DNA of 64,000 nt from Acidocella sp. Its GTDB lineage: Bacteria; Pseudomonadota; Alphaproteobacteria; Acetobacterales; Acetobacteraceae. Numbering within the stretch: the stretch's first letter is position 1; each line of letters begins with the position of its first letter. This document shows, one piece after another, positions 43,690 through 52,800 of this stretch. The stretch lies in NCBI GenBank assembly GCA_031291755.1, contig JARLIK010000001.1, positions 78,092 through 142,091 on the forward strand, read 5' to 3'. The notes under the pieces were generated by a model that was not told the DNA's origin, made no database searches, and saw only the letters and a program-made list of their open reading frames with translations. The position numbers were made by a program, and so were the translations under genes.

Positions 43690-45023
43690 GCGGCTCTGGT
43701 CTGCCTTAACAAAATTTCGGTACGCAGTCGGTGCTGCTCAGGCTCACCAAGCGGGAAGCCGCGCAGGATTAAGGCACAGATGAGTTTCAAAGCGCTGGGC
43801 ACGCCACAATACATGATGAGTAGCGCGGCTTTTTGAAAGGGGCCATTTGCGCCATGGGTGGTAAAACCCACCAGTTGCAGGAGCGGGAAAGCGATGCCAA
43901 CCGCCAAAGCATTGCCAGCTTTTTGCGCCATTGTGGAGGCGGCAAAGAATAATCCGGCACGCCGCTCCCCGCTTTGCAACTCATCCAAATCAACTACATC
44001 GGCCTGGATAGCGGGCGGAATGGTAAAGTCGGCCCCCAGGCCAGAGCCGGTGAACACACTGATCAGGCCAAAGAACCACAGGCCGATATGTGGGACCAGC
44101 GGGACGAATGAAAAGGCGAAGGCGGTGACCAGCAGCGAGGTGATCCAGGCGCGGTGCTTGCCGATCCGCACCGCCAGCCAGAGCCAGAGCGGCACGGCCA
44201 GCACGCCGGAGGCAAAATAGACCAGCAATAAGGGCCCTTGGGCGGCGGGGGCGTTGAGATACTGGGTGCAGATCATCAGGAACAACACCGCCGGCAAGCC
44301 ATTGGCGAGGCCATTGATCAGCCAGGCGAAAATGAGCTTGCGAAACGGCGCGTTGGCTGCCGCCACCTTTAAGGCTGCCGCCAGACCGGCCGGTTTTCCA
44401 AGCTGGGTGGGGAGCGGGTCCGGCACCATAATCAAGGCGGCCAGCACGAAGGGGGTGGCGAGGCCGATGGTAAGGATAACCAGCAGATGCGCCTCACCTT
44501 CCGGGCTGGTGATGCCCAGCACCACCGGCGCTAATGCCGAGATAAGAATCCCGATGATGGTACCGCCTTCACGAAAACTGGTGATGCGCTGACGCTCCTT
44601 ATATTCATCGGAGAGTTCAGCGCCCCACGCCCAGTAGGGAAGGGAGATCATGGTCCAGCCCCAGGTGACCAGGGCATTGAAGATGAAGAGCCACACCACG
44701 CCGGCGTGCAGCGGCGGAAAAAACAGCCCGACCGCACCCACCACGGCCATAGGAATTGCAAAGGCGATGAATGGTTTTCGGCGGCCAAAGCATGAGCGGC
44801 TCATATCGGAGAGGCGGCCAACGGTGGGGTCGAACACCGTATCCATGACGCGCACCAGGGTGAGCACAAAACCCACAGTAGCGAGGTTCATGCCCATCGG
44901 CCCGGCCCAAAAATTCGGCAGAATCACCAGCAGCGGCAGGCCCAGCATGCCGAGCGGCATCGCCGGGGCCGCATAGACCAGCAGAGTCTGCCAGCGCAGC
45001 TTCTCAGCAGCAGGCAGGCTCAC
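43686..45023 (-). CDS. MFS transporter, GPH-like (MFS_2)
   Basis: A 445-residue, 12-segment membrane protein. RVMDTVFDPTVGRLSDMSRSCFGRRKPFI is the GPH-type loop 2-3, and the protein has PYWAWGAELSDEYKERQRITSFREGG, typical of MFS_2 lipid or sugar carriers. In this operon, after cfa, a lipid-related role is plausible but not shown. It overlaps cfa by 4 bases. Confidence 0.88.
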   Translation of the reverse strand: MSLPAAEKLRWQTLLVYAAPAMPLGMLGLPLLVILPNFWAGPMGMNLATVGFVLTLVRVMDTVFDPTVGRLSDMSRSCFGRRKPFIAFAIPMAVVGAVGLFFPPLHAGVVWLFIFNALVTWGWTMISLPYWAWGAELSDEYKERQRITSFREGGTIIGILISALAPVVLGITSPEGEAHLLVILTIGLATPFVLAALIMVPDPLPTQLGKPAGLAAALKVAAANAPFRKLIFAWLINGLANGLPAVLFLMICTQYLNAPAAQGPLLLVYFASGVLAVPLWLWLAVRIGKHRAWITSLLVTAFAFSFVPLVPHIGLWFFGLISVFTGSGLGADFTIPPAIQADVVDLDELQSGERRAGLFFAASTMAQKAGNALAVGIAFPLLQLVGFTTHGANGPFQKAALLIMYCGVPSALKLICALILRGFPLGEPEQHRLRTEILLRQTRAA

Positions 45024-46252
45024 GCGCGATGCAGAATAATCTGGCCGACATCGGTCCAGCCAGCCTCAAAACCAACTTCGCAATAGCCCAAATAGAACTC
45101 CCAAAGACGTTTGAAGCGCTCGTCATATTGTGAGGAAATCCCGGTGATTTTGTCCCAGGCCGCCTGGAAGCTGGCCTGCCAGCGGCTGAGGGTTTCGGCG
45201 TAGTCGCGGCCAAACCAGAAGCTATCATGCAGGCTCATACCGGCGGCGGCGATTTCCTCTCGCAGCCGGGTGGGCGAGGGCAGCATGCCGCCGGGAAACA
45301 CATGGCGTTGGATAAAATCGGCGGTTTTGCAGTAGTCGGCAAAAAACCGGTCGGCGATGGTAATGACCTGGATACCGGCCTGGCCGCCAGGGTGCAGACG
45401 GTCACGCACCGTCTGGAAATACACCGGCCAATACTCCTCACCCACCGCTTCAAACATTTCGATAGAGGCAATGCGGTCAAAATGGCCTTGGGTGTCACGG
45501 TAGTCTTCAAGTTTCAGCGTGACTTTTTCAGCCAGCCCGGTTTTCTGCATGCGCTCCTGCGCGAAGGCGAGCTGTTCGGTGGAGAGTGTGATGCCGGTGA
45601 CAACGGCGCCGAATTCGGCGGCGGCCACTTCGGCAAAACCGCCCCAGCCGCAGCCGATTTCCAGAACACTCATGCCGGGCTGGATATCGAGCGCACGGCA
45701 CAGGCGGCGGTATTTTTCAATTTGCGCGGCTTGCAGATCATTCTCGCCTTTGCTGAACAAAGCGGCGGAATAGGTCATCGAGCCATCCAGCCAATGCGCA
45801 TAAAAATCGTTGCCGAGATCGTAATGTTCGGCGATGTTTTTACGCGAACCTTTGCGGGTGTTGGGGCGCAATTTATGCATCATCCAGGAAGCGAACCGCG
45901 CCCAGTTTTTACCGCGCAGCATGGCGTCAAACGCCTGCTCATTGGCGGTGCCGAGGCGCAATACGTCAGTCACGTTGGGGCTTTCCCACATGCCATCCAG
46001 GTAGGCTTCTGAGAGGCCGAGGCAGCCACCGAAGGCGAGCTTGGTGATCATACGAGGATCGCGCAGCAGCATGGTTGCCGTTGGGCCCGGCTCGGGACCT
46101 TCGAAATGGTGCGTGCTGCCATCCGGCAAAACCAAGTTGAGCCTCCCGGCGCGGAGCAAGCGGGCAAATTGCAGTGCCAGTTGCAGCCGGCGGTCCCGTG
46201 GTTTGGCGGCGGGGAAATTCGTCATGGCATTGGCGGTCGTCGTCTCAGTCAT
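45020..46252 (-). CDS. cfa: cyclopropane-fatty-acyl-phospholipid synthase family methyltransferase
   Basis: A 410-residue SAM-dependent lipid methyltransferase that acts on double bonds of membrane phospholipids. It has AEHYDLGNDFYAHWLDGSMTYSAALF, motif I VLEIGCGWGGFAEVAA and IEMFEAVGEEYWPVYFQ; the TMVLPDG-like lipid domain is N-terminal (LNLVLPDGSTHHFEG). It may form cyclopropane, or a methylated chain as in UfaM of the furan fatty acid route. It overlaps DUF1365 by 4 bases. Confidence 0.93.
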   Translation of the reverse strand: MTETTTANAMTNFPAAKPRDRRLQLALQFARLLRAGRLNLVLPDGSTHHFEGPEPGPTATMLLRDPRMITKLAFGGCLGLSEAYLDGMWESPNVTDVLRLGTANEQAFDAMLRGKNWARFASWMMHKLRPNTRKGSRKNIAEHYDLGNDFYAHWLDGSMTYSAALFSKGENDLQAAQIEKYRRLCRALDIQPGMSVLEIGCGWGGFAEVAAAEFGAVVTGITLSTEQLAFAQERMQKTGLAEKVTLKLEDYRDTQGHFDRIASIEMFEAVGEEYWPVYFQTVRDRLHPGGQAGIQVITIADRFFADYCKTADFIQRHVFPGGMLPSPTRLREEIAAAGMSLHDSFWFGRDYAETLSRWQASFQAAWDKITGISSQYDERFKRLWEFYLGYCEVGFEAGWTDVGQIILHRA

Positions 46253-47031
46253 TTACCCTCTCCGGCGATGATCGTTTCGCGATTGATTGGCGGTACCGGA
46301 TGGAACTTGGCACCGCGCAGGTAAAGTTTTAGCGCCTGCCAATGAATCGCCATCATCACTTTCATTGGCGCAAACGGCATTTGGGCCAGCAAACGCAGAA
46401 CTGACGCATCTGTGAACGGCCGCGCGTTCAAAACCATCGTGGCGGTCATGCGTTTTTGCTCGGCTTCGCCGTATTGGATCGACACGGTAAGCTTCTCGGC
46501 CGGTGGGGAGAGGGCAAAGCGGTAGCCGCCGCGCATATCAAAAAATGGTGATACATACATGCGCTTGAGTGCGGACTGGCGGATCACCCCCTCGCCATGT
46601 ACGGGCAGCAGATAGCCGGCCTGGCCGCCAAAGGTGTTTTTGACCTGATGCAGCACCGCACCAAGGCGACCCTCAGCATCGTAGCAATAATAAAAGCTAA
46701 TTGGGTTGAAGGCATAGCCGAGCAGGCGTGGTATGGTAATGAATATGATCCGGGCGCTGAAGGCCTGCATATTTTGCTGCGCCAGAGCGTCCTCAACGAA
46801 AGCCCGCAGCGGGCGGCCATCACGAAAGCCGTGATCGCGGTCGGCAATGGCGATCAAGCCGGGCTTATTATGACTGAAAACCCGACTGGCGGCGGCAATC
46901 TCGTCAATCCGGTCGAGATCAACCGCCAGCATCCAAATCCGGTAATCAAACCGGTATCGGAACGGCGTGTGGCGGATATGCGCCACCCGGCCGGCATAGA
47001 GCGTGGCCGATGCTGTTAGGAACTCTGCCAA
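46249..47031 (-). CDS. DUF1365 family protein
   Basis: A 260-residue protein. ATLYAGRVAHIRHTPFRYRFDYRIWMLAVDLDRID, then ARIIFITIPRLLGYAFNPISFYYCYDAEG and the KNTFGGQAGY region, match DUF1365. The family is found almost only next to a FAD oxidoreductase and cfa, as here. It overlaps the upstream oxidoreductase by 16 bases, the longest overlap in the operon. Confidence 0.93.
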   Translation of the reverse strand: MAEFLTASATLYAGRVAHIRHTPFRYRFDYRIWMLAVDLDRIDEIAAASRVFSHNKPGLIAIADRDHGFRDGRPLRAFVEDALAQQNMQAFSARIIFITIPRLLGYAFNPISFYYCYDAEGRLGAVLHQVKNTFGGQAGYLLPVHGEGVIRQSALKRMYVSPFFDMRGGYRFALSPPAEKLTVSIQYGEAEQKRMTATMVLNARPFTDASVLRLLAQMPFAPMKVMMAIHWQALKLYLRGAKFHPVPPINRETIIAGEGK

Positions 47032-48287
47032 GGTGCCTGCACCCCCAAAGCATTGGCGATCCGCACCGCCGAGGCGATGCCATCCTCATGAAAGCCCCAG
47101 CAGGTCCAGGCTCCCGCGAACCACAGCCGGTCGGCACCTTGCAGTCTCGGCAGTTCATCCTGCGCCTGCATGGCGGCGGCGTTGAATTGCGGATGGCGAT
47201 AGATTTTGCGCAGCAGGATTTTAGCGGGGTCAATGGGAACCAAAGGATTCAGGCTGACCAGCAAAGGCAGCCTGGTTTGCATGCCTTGCAGCAGGTTCAT
47301 CCAATAGGTCAGACACACGGCATGGCTTTGGTCATCCTTGGTGCAACTGAGATAGTTCCAGGACGACCAAGCCAGTTTTCGCTTTGGCATGAGCTTGCTA
47401 TCCTGATGTAAAATGGCGATGTTGTTCTGGAATTTAATCGCACCAAGAATCTGCATCTCCTCCGGCACTGGCCTGGCGATCATCGCCAGCGCCTGATCGG
47501 CATGGCAGGCGAACACCACATGCGCAAAAGTCTCGAGCCCCGCCAGCGATTCAACGAGCACGCCAGCGTCGGTGCGGGTGACTTGCCGGACCGCGGAATC
47601 AAGTTTGACATCGGCAAGGTCCTGCAGAACCCGCTCGACATAAATTTTCGATCCGCCGGTGACAGTGCGCCACTGCGGCCGGTCCTTGAACTTCAATAGC
47701 CCGTGATTGACGAAGAACCGGATGAAATTGCGAGCCGGAAACGCCTTCATGCCCTCCACCGAGGAAGACCAGATGGCAGCGCCCATCGGCAGGATATAAT
47801 CTTCAATGAAAGCGGCGGAATAATTGTTGCGAGTGAGGTAATCGCCGAGGCTCAGCTCGGAGCTTGTCTCCAGAAGAGCAGGTGCGGCACGATTGAATCG
47901 CAGAATATCGCGCAGCAATCGCCAGAAGCGCGGCTTCAGTAAGTTTGAAGGTTGGGCAAATAGTTGTTTAAGTTCGCCGCCCGCATATTCAAACGCCCCG
48001 TTATCCTTAGAAACCCCGAACGACATGTTGCTGGCATGTGTTGCAACGCCAAGATCCTCGAAAAAACCAACGAGATTTGGATAATTGACATTATTGAACA
48101 CGATGAAGCCGGTATCCACCGGCACAGTTTCGCCGTCTAATGTTACCAGTTGCGTATCCGCATGGCCGCCGGCGCGGGATTCCGCCTCGTAGAGAGTCAC
48201 ATCGAACTTATTACGCAGCAGCCAGGCCGCTGAGAGGCCGGAAATGCCTGCGCCGATAACGGCAAGTTTAGGCTTTACTTCAGTCAT
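47016..48287 (-). CDS. FAD-dependent amine-oxidase-like oxidoreductase
   Basis: A 423-residue flavoprotein. AVIGAGISGLSAAWLLRNKFDVTLYEAESRAGGHADT is the FAD motif, and the end LWFAGAWTCWGFHEDGIASAVRIANALG closes it. In the furan fatty acid pathway of Rhodobacter a similar enzyme (UfaD) desaturates the methylated chain, so this may be a lipid desaturase; inference from context. It overlaps phrA by 8 bases. Confidence 0.92.
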   Translation of the reverse strand: MTEVKPKLAVIGAGISGLSAAWLLRNKFDVTLYEAESRAGGHADTQLVTLDGETVPVDTGFIVFNNVNYPNLVGFFEDLGVATHASNMSFGVSKDNGAFEYAGGELKQLFAQPSNLLKPRFWRLLRDILRFNRAAPALLETSSELSLGDYLTRNNYSAAFIEDYILPMGAAIWSSSVEGMKAFPARNFIRFFVNHGLLKFKDRPQWRTVTGGSKIYVERVLQDLADVKLDSAVRQVTRTDAGVLVESLAGLETFAHVVFACHADQALAMIARPVPEEMQILGAIKFQNNIAILHQDSKLMPKRKLAWSSWNYLSCTKDDQSHAVCLTYWMNLLQGMQTRLPLLVSLNPLVPIDPAKILLRKIYRHPQFNAAAMQAQDELPRLQGADRLWFAGAWTCWGFHEDGIASAVRIANALGVQAPWQSS

Positions 48288-49710
48288 CCTGTCCTGATTT
48301 CGAAATCCGCCGGTAGGCGGTAAGTGCGCGTTCTCTACCTTGGGTAAGCGTAATTATTGGTTTTGGATAGGTCAGACCCAGTTTCACGCGCGCGCTTGTG
48401 AGAACACTCTCCGGTGCGTCCCATGGGGCGTGGATATATTGGTCCGGCAGCGCCGCGATTTCGGGAATGTAACGGCGCACATAAGCGCCATCGGAATCGA
48501 ATTTAAGTCCTTGCAATACCGGATTGAAAATCCGGAAATACGGCGCGGCGTCGGCACCGCAACCGGCCACCCATTGCCAGGAGGCGGCGTTGGCAGCTTG
48601 GTCGGCATCGACCAGCGTATCCCAGAACCACGCCTCGCCGGCCTGCCAGGGAACTAACAGATGCTTGACCAGAAACGAGGCGGCGATCATGCGCACCCGG
48701 TTATGCATCCAGCCAGTCTGCCAAAGTTCGCGCATTCCGGCGTCAACAATCGGAATGCCGGTCTGGCCGCGCTGCCAGGCGCGCAAGCTGGCGGGGTCAT
48801 CAGCCCATGGGAAGCTGGCGAATTCGGCCCGCATGGGGGTGTTGGCGAGGTTGGGGTGGTGCCACAGCAAATACATCGAAAACTCGCGCCAGAGCAGTTC
48901 CTTCAGGTACGTCTGCACACCCTGGCCTTGGGCACGGGTGGCGCGATTCCAAATGCTCCGCGGTGAGATTTCGCCAAAATGCAGATGCGGCGACAGACGC
49001 GAAGTTCCTTGCCTACCCGGCAAGTTGCGGGCATCGCCATAGGCACCGACGGCGGTTTTCAGGAAGCTGGCAAGTTTCTGGTGCGCGCCAGCTTCGCCGG
49101 GCTGCCAGGAGGCTGGGAATGCGCGTGCCCAGTCAGGTTGGGAGGGCAGCAATGCCCAGCTTGATAATTCATCTCTGGCAAGACTGCGCACGCCCGGAAT
49201 TTCGGCGGGGGCAGGCAGTTCGTCCTCCGAGACGCCCACTTCAAAACAGGCACGGGAAAATGGCGTGTAAACCCCGTACACGCCGCCGGTTTTGGTGGTG
49301 ATCCGCTCCGGGGCAAATAGCGCCGCGGAGAGATGGCGATGAAATTTGATCTTGTTGGCTTGCAGCGCCGCTGCCACTTGGCTGTCAGCGGCCCGCATCG
49401 CCGGTTCATGGGCGCGCGCGGTATGCACCGCACTGGCCCCGGTTTCCATGGCCAAGGCCGGAATGATGCGGCTGGCCTCACCCCGGCGCAGTACCAACTC
49501 CGCACCGCGCTCATACAAGCTGGTAGCCAGCGCGCTGAGCGAATGATGCAGCCACCAGCGACTGGCCCCGCCCGGTTTTTCGATGTCGGGCACATGATCA
49601 TCCAGCACAAACACCGGCACGATGCGGTCAGCCGATTGCAAGGCTGCGTGCAAGGCCGGATTATCGGCCAGCCGGAGATCGTTTTTAAACCAGACAATGA
49701 TGACTCTCAT
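48280..49710 (-). CDS. phrA: deoxyribodipyrimidine photolyase, class I CPD
   Basis: A 476-residue light-driven repair enzyme for cyclobutane dimers. IIVWFKNDLRLADNPALHAAL is the N-terminal antenna domain start. The FAD domain has GRQGTSRLSPHLHFGEISPRSIW, LLWREFSMYLLWHHPNL and MRELWQTGWMHNRVRMIAASFLVKHLLVPWQAGEAWFWDTLVDADQAANAASWQWVAG. The tryptophan electron chain residues are present. First gene of a seven-gene leftward operon. Confidence 0.96.
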   Translation of the reverse strand: MRVIIVWFKNDLRLADNPALHAALQSADRIVPVFVLDDHVPDIEKPGGASRWWLHHSLSALATSLYERGAELVLRRGEASRIIPALAMETGASAVHTARAHEPAMRAADSQVAAALQANKIKFHRHLSAALFAPERITTKTGGVYGVYTPFSRACFEVGVSEDELPAPAEIPGVRSLARDELSSWALLPSQPDWARAFPASWQPGEAGAHQKLASFLKTAVGAYGDARNLPGRQGTSRLSPHLHFGEISPRSIWNRATRAQGQGVQTYLKELLWREFSMYLLWHHPNLANTPMRAEFASFPWADDPASLRAWQRGQTGIPIVDAGMRELWQTGWMHNRVRMIAASFLVKHLLVPWQAGEAWFWDTLVDADQAANAASWQWVAGCGADAAPYFRIFNPVLQGLKFDSDGAYVRRYIPEIAALPDQYIHAPWDAPESVLTSARVKLGLTYPKPIITLTQGRERALTAYRRISKSGQDD

Positions 49711-49769
49711 ACCATGTTTCAGAGCACAGGCTGACGGGCGTTACCACGGGTGGACGGCCGCACAAAAAC

Positions 49770-49783
49770 TTGATGGTGGTCAA
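49770..49783 (-). promoter_or_regulatory. Fnr-like dyad upstream of the photolyase-cfa operon
   Basis: TTGAT-GGTG-GTCAA on the plus strand (TTGAC-CACC-ATCAA on the minus) sits 60 bases upstream of phrA. A class II reading predicts a start near 49735, but the -10 position (GTGGTA) is poor. Low support; recorded because it lies in the only gap before the operon. Confidence 0.25.
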
Positions 49784-49832
49784 TTCGGCTTGATTTAACT
49801 TAAAGTAGAATTAACGAATTGACGTTCGGCAC

Positions 49833-52800
49833 TTGGTTGTACAAACACTATGCCCAGTGACCAACCGGATCGACATCATTGCCCCCGCCACGATGGCACT
49901 GCTTGGCAGCCTGGCCAGCGCGACGGATCCGGCGCCGCTGAGCCTGGTGGACCCTTCCGGCGATGTCATCAGCGTCACTATTATTGCCGGGAACAGCGCC
50001 GCCCGGCTGAGCGCCAGTTCCGCTGCTGGTGCCACGGTCAGCAGTGCCGGCAGCACGCTCAACATCACCGGTAGCCTGGTGCAGGTGAACGCCGCACTGG
50101 CCAGCCTGCAGGATGGCGAGACCGCGCCGGATACGCTGCAAATCATCGTGAGCGACCCGGCGCTGCTGAGCGCCGCGACGGATGTGGCGGTCAATGTCAT
50201 TCCGGCGGCGGGGGCAGCATTTGTGGCGCCGCCTGCAAGCCTGACCTTGGCGTCCTATGCAGTTGACCCCATCAGCGGTTTGCTGCTCGCCAACCCGGCG
50301 GCCAGCGCCTTGGCGGCAGCTGGGCAGGGCGGCAGCGAGAGCTTGGCGGTGACGCTGAGTGCGGCATCTGGCGTGCTGCTGCTTCCCGGCCTCTCGATGC
50401 TGGGTGGCATCACGGCCAGCGGGGTAGGGACCAATCAGATAATATTGAATTTCACCGCTGCCCAATTGGCGGCGGTGAATACGCTGCTAGCCGGGCTGCA
50501 ATGGGCTGGGCCAGCCGCCGTGACCGGGCTGTCATATACGGCGCGTGATGTTCCCGGGCCGCTGGGAGTCGCGGTCACATCCAGCAACATCACCCTTGAT
50601 GTCACGGGTGCGCAAGGAGCGGTCAGTGCCATCAATAGCGGTGCGGATACCGCAATATTAGGGGTGACCACGCTCAGCCTGGGCAGCACGCTGCAAGTGA
50701 GCCAAACCGTCAGTGATATCGGCGGCATATTTGGAGCTGGTTCGGTGATAATCAGCCCGGATGCGGCCTTGCAGATTCCTTATAATCAGCTTGCCCTGAG
50801 CGGAACCTCGTATGATTTTGGCCAGCTTGGGGCAGCGTCATTCAGCGAGGCCGGGACGCTAATGGTGGCGGGCGGCGCCAGCGTGGCGGGGCTGGTATCG
50901 CTGGGCAGCGGGGCGCTGCTGGATTTTGCCGGCACGTTCGAGGCAGGAACCGGAATCGGCACGGACTATGTTCCGGTCTTGTCACTGGCGGCCGGCGCGG
51001 TGCTGACCGGCTCGGGTGAATTGATGGCCGGCAATTTCAGCGAGGCCGGATTGATCAGCGGGCCGGGTGAAATTCTGACAGGCGGCGGTGAAACCATCGT
51101 GATTTCCGCCGGGGAAATCAGCGGCACAACGCTGGATGTGGCCGCGGGCGGAGTGCTGGTGCTAGGGCCGGTTGACCCGCTGTACGGGGTGTTCAGCGCC
51201 ACCCCCCTGACGGTGGCATCGTCAGCGGTCTTGAATTTTCTGAATGATAGCGGTGCCGCAACATTCACCGGCGCATATGCCGACACGCTGGCGCAGACCG
51301 GCGGGGTAATTGTGATGACCAGCCCGGCGGTATTTTCAGGCACGATTTTGAATTTTGCGCCGGGCGACCGGCTGATATTCCCCGGGCTGAACGGGCTGAC
51401 ACTGCTTGATATCACCGCCAATAATTTTGTCGCCGCCGGGACGGACGCGCAAGGTGTCACGCAGTTTTTCACCATCAACACCGCCTATCCGGTGGGGGCG
51501 TCGTTGTTTGTGGGCGTGGATGCGCAAGGCGATGGAGAGGTTAGCCTGCGTGATGCCAGCGCGGATATTTTCATCAACGGATTAAGCGTGACGTCGGCGG
51601 CGATTATGGCGCAGCCGGGGGTGGCGCAGCCGATCTCGGGTTTTGATGTGCTGCTTCGCAGTTGGAGCGGCCAGAGTATCTCGCTCACGCTGGCGGTCTC
51701 AAATGGGGTGTTGAGCGAAACAGGCGGCACGGCAGCGGCGCAGATAACACTTTTCGCGGCCAGCCCCACGGCGCTGAACGCTGATCTTGCCGCGTTGAAT
51801 TATACGGCCAACACCGGGGCGGTTGCTGATGCGCTCACGATCAGCAGTAACAGCGCCTTGTTGCCGGGGCTCAATTCCAGAGTTCCGGTGGTGATGAATA
51901 ATACCGGTGGTACGGTGACCGGATATTTCGGTGATGCCGGGCAGGTTTCGCTATTTCGTGATGATGTGATGACGCCCACCCAGGGTCAGGCCGCCCCCGG
52001 GGAAGTGGTCGTGACCGGTACCAAGGATTTCGGCAGCGTGCTGATGGTCGATGGGTTGTCCGGCACCGCGCTGCTGGTCGATGGCGGCGGCAATGCGCTG
52101 TTCGATGCCGGGGCGAATGTCACGCTGCGGCAGAATGTTACGATCGGCGATACGGCGGGGGCAGGGTCGCTGAGCGTGCTGACCAGTAATTTCATGGTCG
52201 AGGGCAATCTCACGCTGGGCCCCACCGGTGGGATGGACATTGCGGGTGCGATGCAGATTACCGGGACCTTATTCTCATCCCCGGGTGCGGCGGTGGTGGT
52301 GACCGGCAGCCTGGCGGCGGCGAATATCAGCAACTTCGGAACCCTGAGCGCCGCGGGCGGGGCGCTGGTAAGCGCAGGTACACTGAGCGATTTTGGCGAT
52401 GTAAGCATTCTCGATCAGGCGGTGCTGAATGCCACCAGCCTGACATTGGCCGGTGCGCTGAACCTGGGCGGCACCGGCACGCTGGCGGTGGCGGGCGCGG
52501 TGGCACAATCGGGCACGCTGCTGGTAGGGGCAGGGGCGGTTGTGCAAGCGGCATCGCTGAGCCAGAGCGGCGGGCTGATCGATCTGGCCGGAGCGCTCTC
52601 ATTGGGCGGTACGCTGGTCTCAGCGGGTACTATCGCGCTGGCGGGCGGCACCTTGCTGGCCCCGTTCGTCTCGCTGCTGGCAGGCGCCACCTTGAGCGGT
52701 GGCGGCGTGGTAGGGCAGCCGGGCGGGCTGGGAAGCATCAGCCTGCTGGGCGGCGATATTCAGGCCAGCGGCAATTTGCTGCTGGCGGATAACATCACGT

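Noticed and set aside
49711..49832. RpoE/ECF-type (TGATC...) promoter before the photolyase-cfa operon
   Set aside because: I looked for the known Rhodobacter-type hexamers on the minus strand and found none convincing.
49850..50074. ATG-started 74-codon frame at the start of the Hint gene
   Set aside because: Its translation (HHCPRHDGTAWQPG) is low-complexity out-of-frame sequence; it matters only as a hint of a start-codon or frame problem.
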